Assembly: GCA_907163375.1 (NCBI GenBank)
Contig: CAJQUW010006089.1
Location: 124,001-188,000, forward strand
Direction of reading: 5' to 3'
DNA length: 64,000 bases
DNA from: Prostheceraeus crozeri
Lineage: Eukaryota > Platyhelminthes > Polycladida > Euryleptidae
Positions within the stretch are counted from its first letter, which is position 1, and each line of letters begins with the position of its first letter. Positions 1-10,771 of this stretch are shown piece after piece. The translations under genes and the position numbers were made by a program. The notes beneath the pieces were generated by a model, which worked only from the letters and a program-made list of their open reading frames with translations, was not told the origin of the DNA and made no database searches.

Positions 1-1292
1 TTTTATGTAGTAGCTTACTTGCGGCCAGATTTCGCGTTTCGGTGAGGTCAGGTAGGATAGAACATGTGCAATTTGAGTCACAAATAATTCGATGAGCTCT
101 GTTTTGTATCTTGTTTAACATCAAGCTATTCGTCGAAGTCATTCCTACTATCAAAGGTGAGCAGCATTCGATAGATGACAAAATAAGTCCTTTATACACA
201 CGAATGAGAGATGCACGATCAAGGAATGGACGGAGGATACGTAGAGCATACAGACGTTGAGCACAAAACTTTGTAACGTAAGTAATGTGGTAAAGTGACA
301 CCTAAAATAGTGACCTCATTCACAAATGATATCCCGGATACGACTGGGGTGTCAATGTTACGTGACTTTGGTACCCAAATTGCTTTGCTTTTGACCAAGT
401 TGATAGGGAGACCAGCACTGGAGGCCCAAGTAAACATATTTCTATGTTCGACGTCAGGATTCATACGGGAATGGCTATATGATGGAATTATGAATGTGCA
501 GTCGTCTATATATTTTATTATAACAGTTGACGAGTTGACGGGATTAAGAGAATCAATGACAGCGTTGAATAAATAGGGTCCGAGTACAGACCCTTGGAGG
601 ATCCCCGACCTTACACGCCGTGGATCACTTGTATGATTAAACAATTTCACAGATTGAATACGATTTCGCAAATATTCATGAATCCATAGTATGAAACCAG
701 TTGGAGAATTGTTCTCGTTCAGTGCATCAATAATTTTGTCATGACCCAATTTATCGAAGGCCTTCGTGAAGTCATAAGCTATGACTGTAACTCCATCCAC
801 ATCATCACATTCGAGAAGAGATGTAATGCAGTCGTGAAAACGTATCACAGCAAATGTGATACATGATTGCTTGACCCCTCCATACTGAGATGAACCAAAT
901 GCATCAACAAATTTGACTAAAACCCCGGAATCTAAAACTAGGCGCTCACGTATTTTTGATGGAATCGGAAGCAGTGAGATAGGGCGCAAGTCGGTAATTC
1001 AAGGTCTGCTATTCTTCGGTACGGGAGTTATGATGCCATACTTCCACGCAAATGGAAATGAACGAGATATAATAGAAGCATTAATTATGTGAGCAAGGGA
1101 TGATGCCAAAATGGCCGCATCTTTTTTGTATAACACGGTAGGGATGTTGTCTTGACCGAATGCTTTGTTAGGCTTGAGGGAGTTCAAAGCACAGAAAACT
1201 GACTCAGCGCTCACCGTCGTATGAATTATAAATTGATTATGAATTATAAATTTGCCGGTATATACCGCACCAACATGGAAATTGTAGGACAA
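1..1292 (-). pseudogene. LINE reverse transcriptase fragment (CR1/L2-like non-LTR retrotransposon)
   Basis: Broken reverse transcriptase of a non-LTR retrotransposon, running off the left edge. Read right to left, 1215-999 gives the entry to the RT domain (NSLKPNKAFGQDNIP, then ITPVPKNSRP). One in-frame TGA at about 990-992 follows. After it, 989-219 continues in the same frame with RPISLLPIPSK, the catalytic block YDFTKAFDKLGHDKI, the GILQGSVLGP loop and KYIDDCTFI (family norm YADD). Near 260-290 the reading frame shifts. The thumb and connection region then continues to base 1 with RVYKGLILSSIE and LNKIQNRAHRIIC. No apurinic endonuclease domain lies upstream of 1292, so the copy is 5'-truncated. 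The family enzyme copies its own RNA at a nicked chromosomal site. The RT assignment is secure; the clade is an inference from motif style. Confidence 0.9.
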
Positions 1293-4200
1293 ATAATCTT
1301 CAAACTATACTTAACAAAGTGCGTTAAGCCTTTACATCTGTATGTTCATGTCATTTGTAAAACAAACAAGTCAGACAAAAACAGTTAAGCACAAATCTCT
1401 ATACTGAAACAACTTTTTCTTGACACAGGCAATCCGAATTATAAGAGCAATTGCGTTATGCAGCCGCGCCCATTTAGATAATTCAGACTCATTTTTCTGC
1501 TTATAGTAGAGATGCACAAAGCGTGATAGAAGCACAGATCACTTTTGAGATCTGAGTGGAAAAAACGGAGATTACAACAATAAAATGAATGGTGCCAACT
1601 AGTGGTGGACCGGGTTTGCGCACTCATTTGAAAGCACGGTCGTGGTATGCAGATACCCGGAACCGGACTTAATATGAGCCGTTTTTCATGTTACCAGACT
1701 AAATTAAATGTAGGTTGTCGTAGAAGTATGCATCCACTACCTGCTTCTTTTTGCTAAGTTCTATATTGTCACTAAAATTTTGAATGATTTTCATACAGGC
1801 ATGAAAATAGGGTAATAAGGTCCGCGCGGAAAGTATTTTTCTGGGAACCCCACAAAAATGATCGAAAAAGGCTCCCCTCAACAATTATTTTCCTGACTTT
1901 ATAACAAGGTGTTCAATCGTACATGAACTTCAAAATCGAAAACTGAACACATTAGGAGTATGAGGTGTACGAAACAAATGAGGATAAAACCGCAAATCGA
2001 AATGAGGTCCCAGTAAGTGAACCCCATTTAATTATTCTGATGAATAGCCTGAATTTCAAATCAGTGAGACGATAAACATGCCCAATATTATTTTGACAAA
2101 TGGTTATGACGCAATCGTGAGCTCAGTCTATCAATTAAACAAATAAGTGCTAAAAATTTGATGAAACTGTTAAACGACAAACAGAAGATCAGAGAAATTG
2201 TAGAATAAGCCAGCATATACTTCGCTTGATGTATACCCCAAATCGTGAATATCTTTCAAGATCTTTCAGAAATTCTGAGTTAACGCAGCAGAAATGCAAC
2301 ATTTATCCTGGTCAAGAGAACATCGATCATTTGGTTCATGGTTCTCAGGCAAGACAATAGACTGACAATGGTCTATGAAATACTGAGAATTGCATTTTGG
2401 AAAACTCTGCCAAATATGTGTATCTACTAACATCATATAAATTTTTCACTTCGTTTTTCCACTTTCTACGGCTACATTTTCATTGTTTGAAATTGTTGTG
2501 CCACAATCTGCCAAATATTCGACCCAATCTGACAAATATTCGACCACCTCTTCGTTGGAGACTTCGTTCCATGCAGAGGTACCTCATTCAATTTGCTAGA
2601 AATCAGTCATCCAACTAGTTTGTAGTTTCGAGGCCTCATGCTACCGCCACGAGTAAGCTCAATCTCCTTTACGGAGCCATTCATCGGATCGTTGTCGAAA
2701 CAAATTCTGGAATGGTTTGTTAACATCAAGTGACTGAAGCAATTTCGCGCACCCACCAGGAATTACTGCCTCAAAATATCTTCGCTTCATAGGCCTACTC
2801 TATCATATTCTCACCCACGGAATCTAGAGGAATCCCGTACTGGCATCCTGTCGAAAAACCCAAGTTACCCAAAGCACGATGAGTGTCTCTGCATTGACGA
2901 ATCCATTCAGTAGCGAAAAAGAGAATGAATACAAGGGGAAATGGGATTGTCATTTTGAAATCCGCGACTGAATGTTTCAAATCTTATGCAATTGTGTGGA
3001 AGAAATGAAGCATCGCTTCCGTGAAGAAGTCAGTGACCGTTTTTAAGTGTCAAATACATGATCATTTGTTTTCGTTCTTACATGAGTGCATAATTTCTTT
3101 ACACTAGGTGATATCACCTTTGACAGACTCATCTGTTCATGGTCCAACAAATAGTGCAACATTTATTCGGGAAGGCATTCGATCTAGGAATGTTTGCATA
3201 TTTCAGTCTTCATGCAGTGGACTTCATTTCCAGAGTTCACAGTGAGCCCTGAACAAGCAACCACTCTCCAATCTGAAACTTTGTGTTCATTCTTTAAGAT
3301 GTACTAGCAATGTGAATGTGAAGATTACTAAGTACAGTCACACGTTTCAAAAGAATAATATTTGATAAAGATGGACGCATCGAAAATTATTTCAAAAGTT
3401 TGAAATGATAGAATAGAAAATTCCTCAGAACACAATTTTTGGTATTATCGGGTGGAAATAATTTTATCTTAGTCTATTGTACAATTAATGATAACGAAGG
3501 CATTAGTAGCAGTATACTTAGAAGAGCAAGTCTACTGACAAGACATGCGAACTTTAAGGCAAGACCCCATTTAAAGCCGTTAAATGAAAAGGATGAGATG
3601 ACATCCTTGCGATGCGATTGTACTGTTGACGTCCTACACGATAGTGTGAAATGCAGCATGATTTTCAGCAGTGGCATGCAGACATGAACTGTTTACGGTT
3701 GAAGGGATGAATGGGAATCAGTGATTACTTTCAACCACTTCACATCCACGTAGCACATGCATAGAGCTCCCAAAAATGATTATGCTCTAACGGCGCATTT
3801 GAATTGAATCGTCTATTAATGAAACTAAAAAATACGTGGTTTAATATTTTTTTTCATGATGCAGGCTACATCATGCACCCATGTATCCGACTTCTGATTA
3901 ATTGTTCATATTTTGCACGTTTCTAACTGATTGATTGGGGTCTCATTTTATTTATTTTTGTTCTGCTTCACTTTCAACAATGCACAAGTACAATGCACGT
4001 GAGTGTACAAAATGTAAGGATATATATTTACCAACATTCTAACATTTCCAGCATTATCCTAGCTATAGCATACTGCAGACAAATCGATGTACGCAATTGC
4101 AGTAGCATGGCGTCCAAAGCTGCACACTGTTTTCATATTCCACGTTAGAATGATGACGGCATGTCCTTCACGAATGTTAGGTCTATTGAAATTTCTGATT

Positions 4201-4319
4201 ATTCTTGATCATTGATTTCTGTTGCTAAAAATAAGGTCACTTAAAACCAAGATATTAGGCTAACTAGTAAGTCGGGAGTACATTAATCATGTATAGCCTA
4301 TCTATATATTTTGTCAATC
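1293..4319. other. no recognisable gene
   Basis: AT-rich DNA with only short open frames and no recognisable protein motif on either strand. A small tandem duplication of about 19 bp (AATCTGCCAAATATTCGACC-type) lies near 2505-2543. A TAGGCCTA octamer sits at about 2790. I see nothing else supportable. Confidence 0.6.
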
Positions 4320-4322
4320 TTG

Positions 4323-4619
4323 AGTCGAGTCGGCTGAGACTCAAGGAGAGTTGAGGTCCGCCGAATTCTCATGCAGGAAAATAACAGACAAAAATGTGCA
4401 GGCTATGCAATAGGCTTTCGCTTTTCTTCACATAAGTGCAAGTGCCACACTCAGTCACTATTACAAACATGATAGGCCAATAGATAACAACATATTTAAC
4501 GAGGATCCGAAGGAAATTCATTCTTGCAAGGGCCCAAATAGAAAAAATACAGCTTACATTAGGTATAATTATTGGATCCTCGCGGAATTCCGTGGATCTG
4601 CGGAAACTTCTCATCCCTG
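4323..4619 (-). repeat. possible hAT-like terminal sequence
   Basis: Read on the minus strand from 4619, the sequence begins CAGGGATGAGAAGTTTCCGC and continues with GC-rich GGATCC/GGAATTCCG motifs. This is the style of hAT termini (CAGGG start). A related, more diverged block in the same orientation (ATGAGAATTCGGCGGACC) lies at about 4353-4371, beside a CGAGTCGAGTCGG motif at 4323. I could not find a matching inverted end or an 8-bp target duplication, so this may be a solo end or a chance resemblance. Confidence 0.3.
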
Positions 4620-6485
4620 ATTTTCACATTTATGCAGTGCTTAACGTCAACTCAGGTACTAGTATCTCCGAAGTCATAGATATAGCCTTTATTTATGTCA
4701 ATTAGGCCTGTAGACGTTAGAGGAGTTCGTACTTACATTCTAGCATCACACGATTACGATAAAAAAAGACTTTTTCTGCAATTTTATAGAAATGCCACAT
4801 CATGCAATATACAAGTTGCAGGACCAATGTGGGAGTTGTAGATTACTAACAACTACGTTGTCTTACATACCCGTGCATATTCCGGAATATTCTGTTATCA
4901 GTAATGCTGCCAAGTATTAAATCCTACATTTGTACATACACACATGCTTCAATTTTTTTCAAAAATCTCTGTTAACCCAATTTTAAGGTTTTTTAATATT
5001 AGTATGCAAGGCATTGGATCAAAAAGGAACTTGTGATGAAAGGACTATATTAACTTAATAAATATCAAGTCCAAATTACATTTAAGAAAATTCAGTTTTT
5101 CTGAGCTGCCGAAGAGTAAGAAGCACAAATGATTTATGGTTTAAGTTCCAACTGACTTTGTTCGTTCACTGTTTGTATATTGACTGCACTGCAAAATGAC
5201 CAGCTAACTTGCAAAGATTGCCGAACTTGCCAAAATTGGTAATGGGTAGACTGACCACTATTTCAGCGGCAATACATTTGCAGGCAGCAACCGCTGCAAA
5301 AGATGGTAATACAATGATAAACTGAGCTCGAGTTAACTCGTCACTCTGATTTGTGCGTAGTAACTGAAACAGTTCAGGTAAATCTCCTTGTGTCTCTGAA
5401 GAGTTTAGTTCAACATTAAAATATCCACTACAGTACTCTCGAGATGCTGAATTTTATGCATCACATACTTTTCAGAGAGATCTAATGGAAAACTTAATGT
5501 CCATGATCATCGTTACATATCGTCAAATCACTGAGTGGCCATAAATTTGTTCAAATCCTGAGCAACATGATCCTGCTTAAATCGAGACAATGAGTAGGCC
5601 TAGATCAGATGCATGTGAAAGGATAATGCAAAATCAAAAAAGTTAAAACCCTTCTCAAGTCTCGAATCGCATTGTGATGACAGAAGGAGGGACATTTAAT
5701 TCTGCCCAATACTTCAAAAAATGCTCAATGTACATATTCTCCAATCACCAGGAGATCGAAATCTACATCTCCTTCACCCTTCACAGAAATTCTCTCATCG
5801 AAAAATCCGATCGCCACGTTTTCTTCGTTGACATACAAAATGTGGTGTCTGAGTGCATGGTCAGCAACTTTGGCTACTTGAGAGTCAGGATAAGTACGTG
5901 TGATATCCGGAAACCTGACATCGTTGAGGGGCCTTGACTGATACCATGGATTCATGTCATTGTCGTGCATAGACTAGAAAAAAATGAACAGAGCCATCCT
6001 ACGCACTCCTAAAGCATCTCTGGCTGTAAGCTGCAACTGAGAATTAAACATCTGAAGCTTCAAACAATGAAGTGCTTTCACCATCCAGCATGATTGGTGG
6101 AAAACCCCTGGTCGGCGCATTGATTTTGAATCTTCTCCACCAAGGATAGTGCAACATGGACGAAGGAGTTACTCGTAGTCCTCTCTTGAATGACTTCCTA
6201 ATAAAGATTCCTTCAATGATTGAGGATGAGCATGTCACCCTTCAATTGGCCGGCTGATGCTTTTTGCTGCCATGAATTGAGTCAGCTCGTCGCGCATCTC
6301 CGCGCGTTTCCTGGAAGTATCTGCAAGCTGCCACTGATATCTCTATTTTTTGAAACGCCTTCACAGTTAATAGGCCTATACGAAATGAAGACAATGTTTT
6401 GAACTGAGCTGAATAGCATGTGCACTTTCCTTACCGCTATGCGAACTCATTCTACACAGAAGATCGTGTGAAATGTAGTGAGTAG
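4620..6485. other. no clear gene; one weak coding-like patch at 5725-5970 (-)
   Basis: Mostly AT-rich DNA without recognisable genes. The one patch worth noting is an 81-codon minus-strand frame at 5725-5970, whose middle (PDITRTYPDSQVAKVADHAL, then VNEENVAIGFFDERIS) has a protein-like composition. Just downstream, another frame of the same strand is also open (ENMYIEHFLKYWAELNVPPS), as if a frameshifted coding fragment were present. I do not recognise a family and could not place splice sites. Confidence 0.3.
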
Positions 6486-6569
6486 ACCGACTTGACTCTA
6501 GTTTCGAGTCGGTCGAGTACTCGAGCGGTAAAACTCAAATTTCGAGTCGAGTACTCGAAGGTCCCTAAA
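6486..6569 (+). repeat. CGAGT-rich repeat, inverted partner of 7586-7665
   Basis: A CpG-rich block built on GAGTCGAGTACTCGA and CTCGAGCGGTAAAACTC, ending in GGTCCCTAA. The same block occurs in inverted orientation at 7586-7665. Its outer tip, read outward, is TTAGGG(A/C)CCT(G/T)CGAGTACTC, reminiscent of hAT-type ends. Bodies would point away from each other, so the two blocks are more likely ends of two separate elements than the termini of one. The family is not recognised. Confidence 0.45.
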
Positions 6570-7585
6570 ATAGCCTATAGCATGGACTACATGCAATGAC
6601 TGAATATATACACGATATATTGACTAAAATATACGATACTATTTTTACAGAGTGTGCTGGGTTTGAAAATATTATCCAGATCAAATATTTGCTTCAGATT
6701 TTTGTTGAGACCAGCCGTGACCACGTTGTCGGATAAATCCGTATTTTCGCTAAAATGCTAATCCGACACGATCCCACTCGTCTGACTTAAAATCCGAATC
6801 CAATCCAGATACAAGATGAATCTAAGTGGACACGATCACGATCCGATTGTCGGATTCGGATGGAATTTCCACACCCATAAACTGTGTTATTATGTGACGG
6901 CTCATTTATGGCCTCATTACTTGCAGAACCTATTACTGACTGCTGGATTAACACAATGTAGTAATAGGCCTATAGTAGATTGCTGACGTATGCAGTAGTA
7001 TAACAGTGGCATGCAATTGTGCAATAGATTATAAGGATGAACGTGTGACAACTTGGTTTTTCGCATATCTTCCATCTCCTGTCACATGCTAGCAAAATCA
7101 TGCATCGCTAAAATCTACAAAGCGACTTAAATGATTTCGAAAATTTATTTCCGAAGAGAAAATAACACCGTCACGGTCACACCAGACATTGCGGCTAAAA
7201 TACTGATGACATGAATTGAATGGCCAAGCTCTTTATTACTATGAAACAAAAATTGCTTGATTTCTTATCATATGCATGGGCATGATATAGAAACTAAAAT
7301 CAACATTTTTCAGGTAAACGTTGTAGGTCTATTGCTGGCGTAACTAATTGCAGCTCAACGTTCGAAATTTTATTTACAAAACAAAGTTTTTTCAAAAACC
7401 ATTTATTCGACGAAGATATTACACAACATGCTGTTAATTTACCGCTGCTACAAGCGTTTGAAAGACTATTCCCCCACCTGTAGAATAAGTATCGTTTCTC
7501 CACCGCCAAAGAGAAGAGTTAATGTAGGACTGAAAAACGTCCTGCTGGCCCCCTGCATTCGAAATAAACATTCGACGGTGTTACT
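6570..7585. other. no gene; TCCGA-rich repeat patch near 6725-6870
   Basis: Non-coding. Around 6725-6870 the motif ATCCGA/TCGGAT recurs in both orientations (GTCGGATAAATCCG, AATCCGACACGATC, GATCCGATTGTCGGATTCGG). This looks like a degenerate palindromic repeat, possibly a transposon end. The short open frames in 7300-7509 show no known motif. Confidence 0.4.
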
Positions 7586-7665
7586 TAGGGCCCTGCGAGT
7601 ACTCCAAAATGTCGAGTCGACTCGAATTTCCAGTTTTACCGCTCGAGTACTTGACTTTTTGGATA
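7586..7665 (-). repeat. CGAGT-rich repeat, inverted partner of 6486-6569
   Basis: Begins TTAGGGCCCTGCGAGTACTC and continues through GTCGAGTCGACTCGAA to GTTTTACCGCTCGAGTAC, the reverse complement of the block at 6486-6569 with a few changes. A third, looser block (GACTCGACTGGAATCGATTC and CCGACTCGACTCGAGG) lies at about 8475-8525, directly left of the Tc1-like insertion. It could be the other end of this element. Confidence 0.45.
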
Positions 7666-8531
7666 CTGTTCGAGCTATACCGTACGACGATGAGTAGGCT
7701 ATTCGAATCGACTTGGCGAACATGTGTAAAAATACATCGTGTTTGCATAGCTTTCTTCGATTGTACTGATTTCTTTTCGATAACTTGCTTCTTTAGAAGT
7801 AAAAATGTTTGCAAGTATATAGGCCCTACTGATTTTTGTTTCAAGCGATTCAATACACTACTCACAAAAATTACAATCATCAACATACGTAAACAGGTTT
7901 CTCATAAAGACAAGTGCAGGATGATATAATGGTCAGTAAACTACAACTCGGGTAGAATCACATTAGTCAGCTGCAATTGATAAATGATGATGATGTGCTG
8001 TTCTGTGTGACAAAAAACTACACAGGCTTTTTAATTGCAATAGACTGAATAGAGTGCTCTTAGATAAATGTACATTGGATTAGTGTACAACTTGAATAAA
8101 AACTGCAAACTCCGTTAATTTCCATAAATATTGAATTAATGGGGCCTGCTCTCACATTTAACAGCGACCAGTAGACATAGCACCTCATAATTGTGAAAAA
8201 TAAAAGTTAACTAGTTGATTTCGATCAGATGAAATTGATTTTTTCGTCAATTGCTACTCACGCTTGCTCAATAATATTGCATAACATGCCTATCAGCAAA
8301 AATATATATGCAATGCTTAAACAATAAGTTTTGAAATTTGGAATATTTTAACCCACTCACGATCAACGATGTGCGTCGCCATATACCTTGTTTTTTATTC
8401 TCTTCATAGCTTATATCAGCCTAAGTAGGACTAAACGCATTTTGTCTCTTAATCGATCTATGAAAATTTTGCCAGACTCGACTGGAATCGATTCCACTCG
8501 TTTTAGCCGACTCGACTCGAGGTCGATTAAC
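7666..8531. other. no recognisable gene
   Basis: AT-rich DNA with no protein motif. It ends in the CGACTCG-rich block at about 8475-8525, immediately before the TA target of the Tc1-like transposon. Confidence 0.5.
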
Positions 8532-8816
8532 TACAGATTGTTTCATAAAAAATGGATCACCCTTAAACATCGCCTTAATTTCAACTTTGTCTAACTCCAC
8601 CAAACTTGAGCGAATTTCTCTGAAATTTGGAAGATATGTCAGTTGTGCTTACTAATATCATTGTTGGAAATTTCAATCATGAATATTGAGTTGTTTTCCT
8701 GTTATAGATAAAATAGTAGTACATAATTTGATCTTCATTTAGCAATGTTATACAAAATCATACCTCACTCTTATAAAATTACATTTGTTTCCTTTGTTAT
8801 GTAATATGTTGTTCTA

Positions 8817-9205
8817 CAAGCCAAAAGCTATCAAGCAAAACAAAAATAAAGAAAATCGGTCAATCAGAGCCAGTATAGCACCATCATTCATCAACAATAA
8901 TGTAATTGCTACATGTGATTAAATGGACTTCATGTTCCATAGCTTCCTGACTTCGTTGCGGTGGTGTTGGCAGCACTCCTGATTGCTTTCAGCTAGAAAT
9001 CTATCTCTTAAAAACAAGCCAAAAGCTATCAAACAAAACAAAAATAAAGAAAATCGGTCAATCAGAGCCAGTATAGCACCATTATTCATCAACAATGTAA
9101 TTGCTACATGTGATTAAATGGACTTCATGTTCCATAGCTTCCTGACTTCGTTGCGGTGGTGTTGGCAGCACTCCTGATTGCTTTCAGCTAGAAATCTATC
9201 TCTTA
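8817..9205 (+). repeat. 198-bp direct tandem duplication in the Tc1-like leader
   Basis: Two adjacent copies, 8817-9010 and 9015-9205, start-to-start 198 bp. By eye they differ by two substitutions and one 3-bp indel (AACAATAATG against AACAATG). The duplication lies between the left inverted repeat and the transposase start, where promoter and leader sequence would be. The near identity suggests a recent event or a feature inherited by a subfamily. Confidence 0.95.
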
Positions 9206-9231
9206 CCGGTTGAAAACAATACAAAGTACAA

Positions 9232-10229
9232 ATGAACAATAACGATATCGCATTCACAAAAGACAAAGTGTCAGCCTTGCTAGAACTAGGGTTTTCTTTG
9301 CGAGCTACAAGCAGGCGACTAAATGTCCCTTACACGAATGTGCATCGATGGCATAATGATGATTTTCGACTCTGTCGTAAAGAGGGCTCTGGCCATCCAC
9401 GCAAAACATCCAAACGTAGAGACCGCCTAATTTTGAGATTTGTTAAAGTTGATCCAAGTCTCTCGTTAACTGAGATGGCTGCACTAGACTCGTCTATTTC
9501 TAGGTCCACTATTCGTAGAAGACTTATTGAGTCGAATTTCAAGAGCTGTAAGAAGCCCTCTCAGATCGAATTATCAGATCAGCATACAAAAGGACGTCTC
9601 AGATGTGCAATGAATCATTGTCACTGGCGAAATCAATGGGATCGGGTTATCTGGTCTGATGAGGCATCAGTCCGTCTGAAGGATAGTGATGGTCGATTGA
9701 GATTATGGATAAAATCTGATCAGGAAATTCCGAGACATTTACATCGTCCCGGGTACAAGATGGTGCGACTCTACTGATTTGGGCTGGAATTTGGACCAAT
9801 GGCCGCTCTGAACTTCACATACAGCAAGGAACCATGAATTCTGAACGCTATGTGAATGTTTTACGAATGAACATTGGCCAAATGACAGATCAACTTGGTG
9901 ATCCATCGACTTGGTTATTTATGGATGATAATGCTACGTGTCACAGGAGGAGTAGTAGAGTCAACTTATGCAAGTCTCAATTAGGGCTTAGGACATTATC
10001 TTGGACAGCTTGTTTTCCTGATCTGAATCCCATAGAAAATGTATGGAGTATTCTAAAACGTAACGTTCGTCGTTCACTGCTACCTACAGATGGCGTATCA
10101 CAACTTACGTCACTGTTAAAAAGAGAGTGGAGAAAGTTAGATCAGTCAAAAATCAACGACATCATCGAATTAATGCCTAGACGAATTGGTAATGTCATTG
10201 ACAATAAGGGTAGGGCCACAAAATATTAG
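9232..10229 (+). pseudogene. Tc1/mariner transposase, one frameshift, DD35E-type spacing
   Basis: Transposase that cuts and rejoins the element's ends. The first frame, 9232-9777 (181 codons), holds a paired-like helix-turn-helix at residues 10-42, a GRPR-like linker (GSGHPRK, 52-58), a second helix-turn-helix at about 64-105 and the first catalytic aspartate in VIWSDEASV (D143). Near 9760 one base appears to be missing. The homologous frame resumes as DGATLLIWAGIW and runs to 10229, with the second aspartate in LFMDDNATCHR and the glutamate in FPDLNPIENVW. If the second D of the DDN is catalytic, 35 residues separate D and E, whereas classical Tc1 has 34. All three catalytic residues survive. 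The total of about 330 codons is normal for Tc1. The ATG at 9232 is chosen because the DNA-binding domain begins right after it. Confidence 0.9.
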
Positions 10230-10391
10230 CTTCTTAAGAACCGTTAATGTATCATAGCTTATCAGATTATGTAAGGACATTTAAATATATTAGGGACATG
10301 AAATAACATAAATAAAAATGCTTTCTGTATCATACTTCTGTTTTATTTAGTCAAATTTTAGGATGATCCACTTTTTATGAAACGGACTGTA

Positions 10392-10771
10392 ATATTAACA
10401 TGCTCACTTTCATCTCTTGGATTTACTAAGTGCTGTAAAACAGTGTTTAAACATGGTTGAAACAGTGTGTGTAAAGCCATTGACAAGCCCAATGATGTTG
10501 CCCATTTTCCATTACCACTTAATATAATTTCGAATGCCAAACTGCAACTACGCCCTATAGCTTGCTTCCTTTTAAGTTAAGGTGGTCAGGCGTGACACTT
10601 AATTTTGATAACATTTTCACCATAGTTTCACATAGTTCATTTCTCCCACTAGCCATGCTCACAACTGACGACCAGATGGTCTGCAAGTGTTCTCCATATG
10701 GTGGTATTATTGGCTTACGGATTATAGTTGCTAGACATCTGTTTTGTGGCCTCTGTATACGATGCACCTAA
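10392..10771 (-). pseudogene. unrecognised coding-like fragment, frameshifted, cut by the Tc1-like insertion
   Basis: On the minus strand two consecutive open frames look protein-like. 10767-10555 includes MASGRNELCETMVKMLSKLS and SVTPDHLNLKGSK; 10540-10392 includes GRSCSLAFEIILSGNGKW and LFQPCLNTVLQHLVNPRDES. They lie in different frames, so a frameshift near 10545-10560 is needed if they belong together. The second frame runs straight into the Tc1-like terminal repeat at 10389, so the transposon may have landed in it. I recognise no family. It could be a decayed gene, an element-encoded protein or chance. Confidence 0.25.

Larger units (their letters stand above)
8534..10389 (+). mobile_element. 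Tc1-like DNA transposon, complete ends, inactivated transposase
   Basis: Complete Tc1/mariner-type element of 1856 bp. The left end at 8534 reads CAGATTGTTTCATAAAAA and the right end, read inward from 10389, reads CAGTCCGTTTCATAAAAA. The inverted repeats continue as TGGATCA(C/T)CCT, about 34 bp in all with several mismatches. TA dinucleotides flank both ends (8532-8533 and 10390-10391), the target duplication of this superfamily. Without the internal 198-bp duplication the element would be about 1.66 kb, the usual Tc1 size. It carries one transposase gene on the plus strand. A cut-and-paste element; this copy is probably immobile by itself but may still be a substrate. Confidence 0.92.

Noticed and set aside
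5674-5937. Plus-strand 87-codon frame.
   Set aside because: The opposite strand over the same bases looks more protein-like; the plus frame is probably its shadow.
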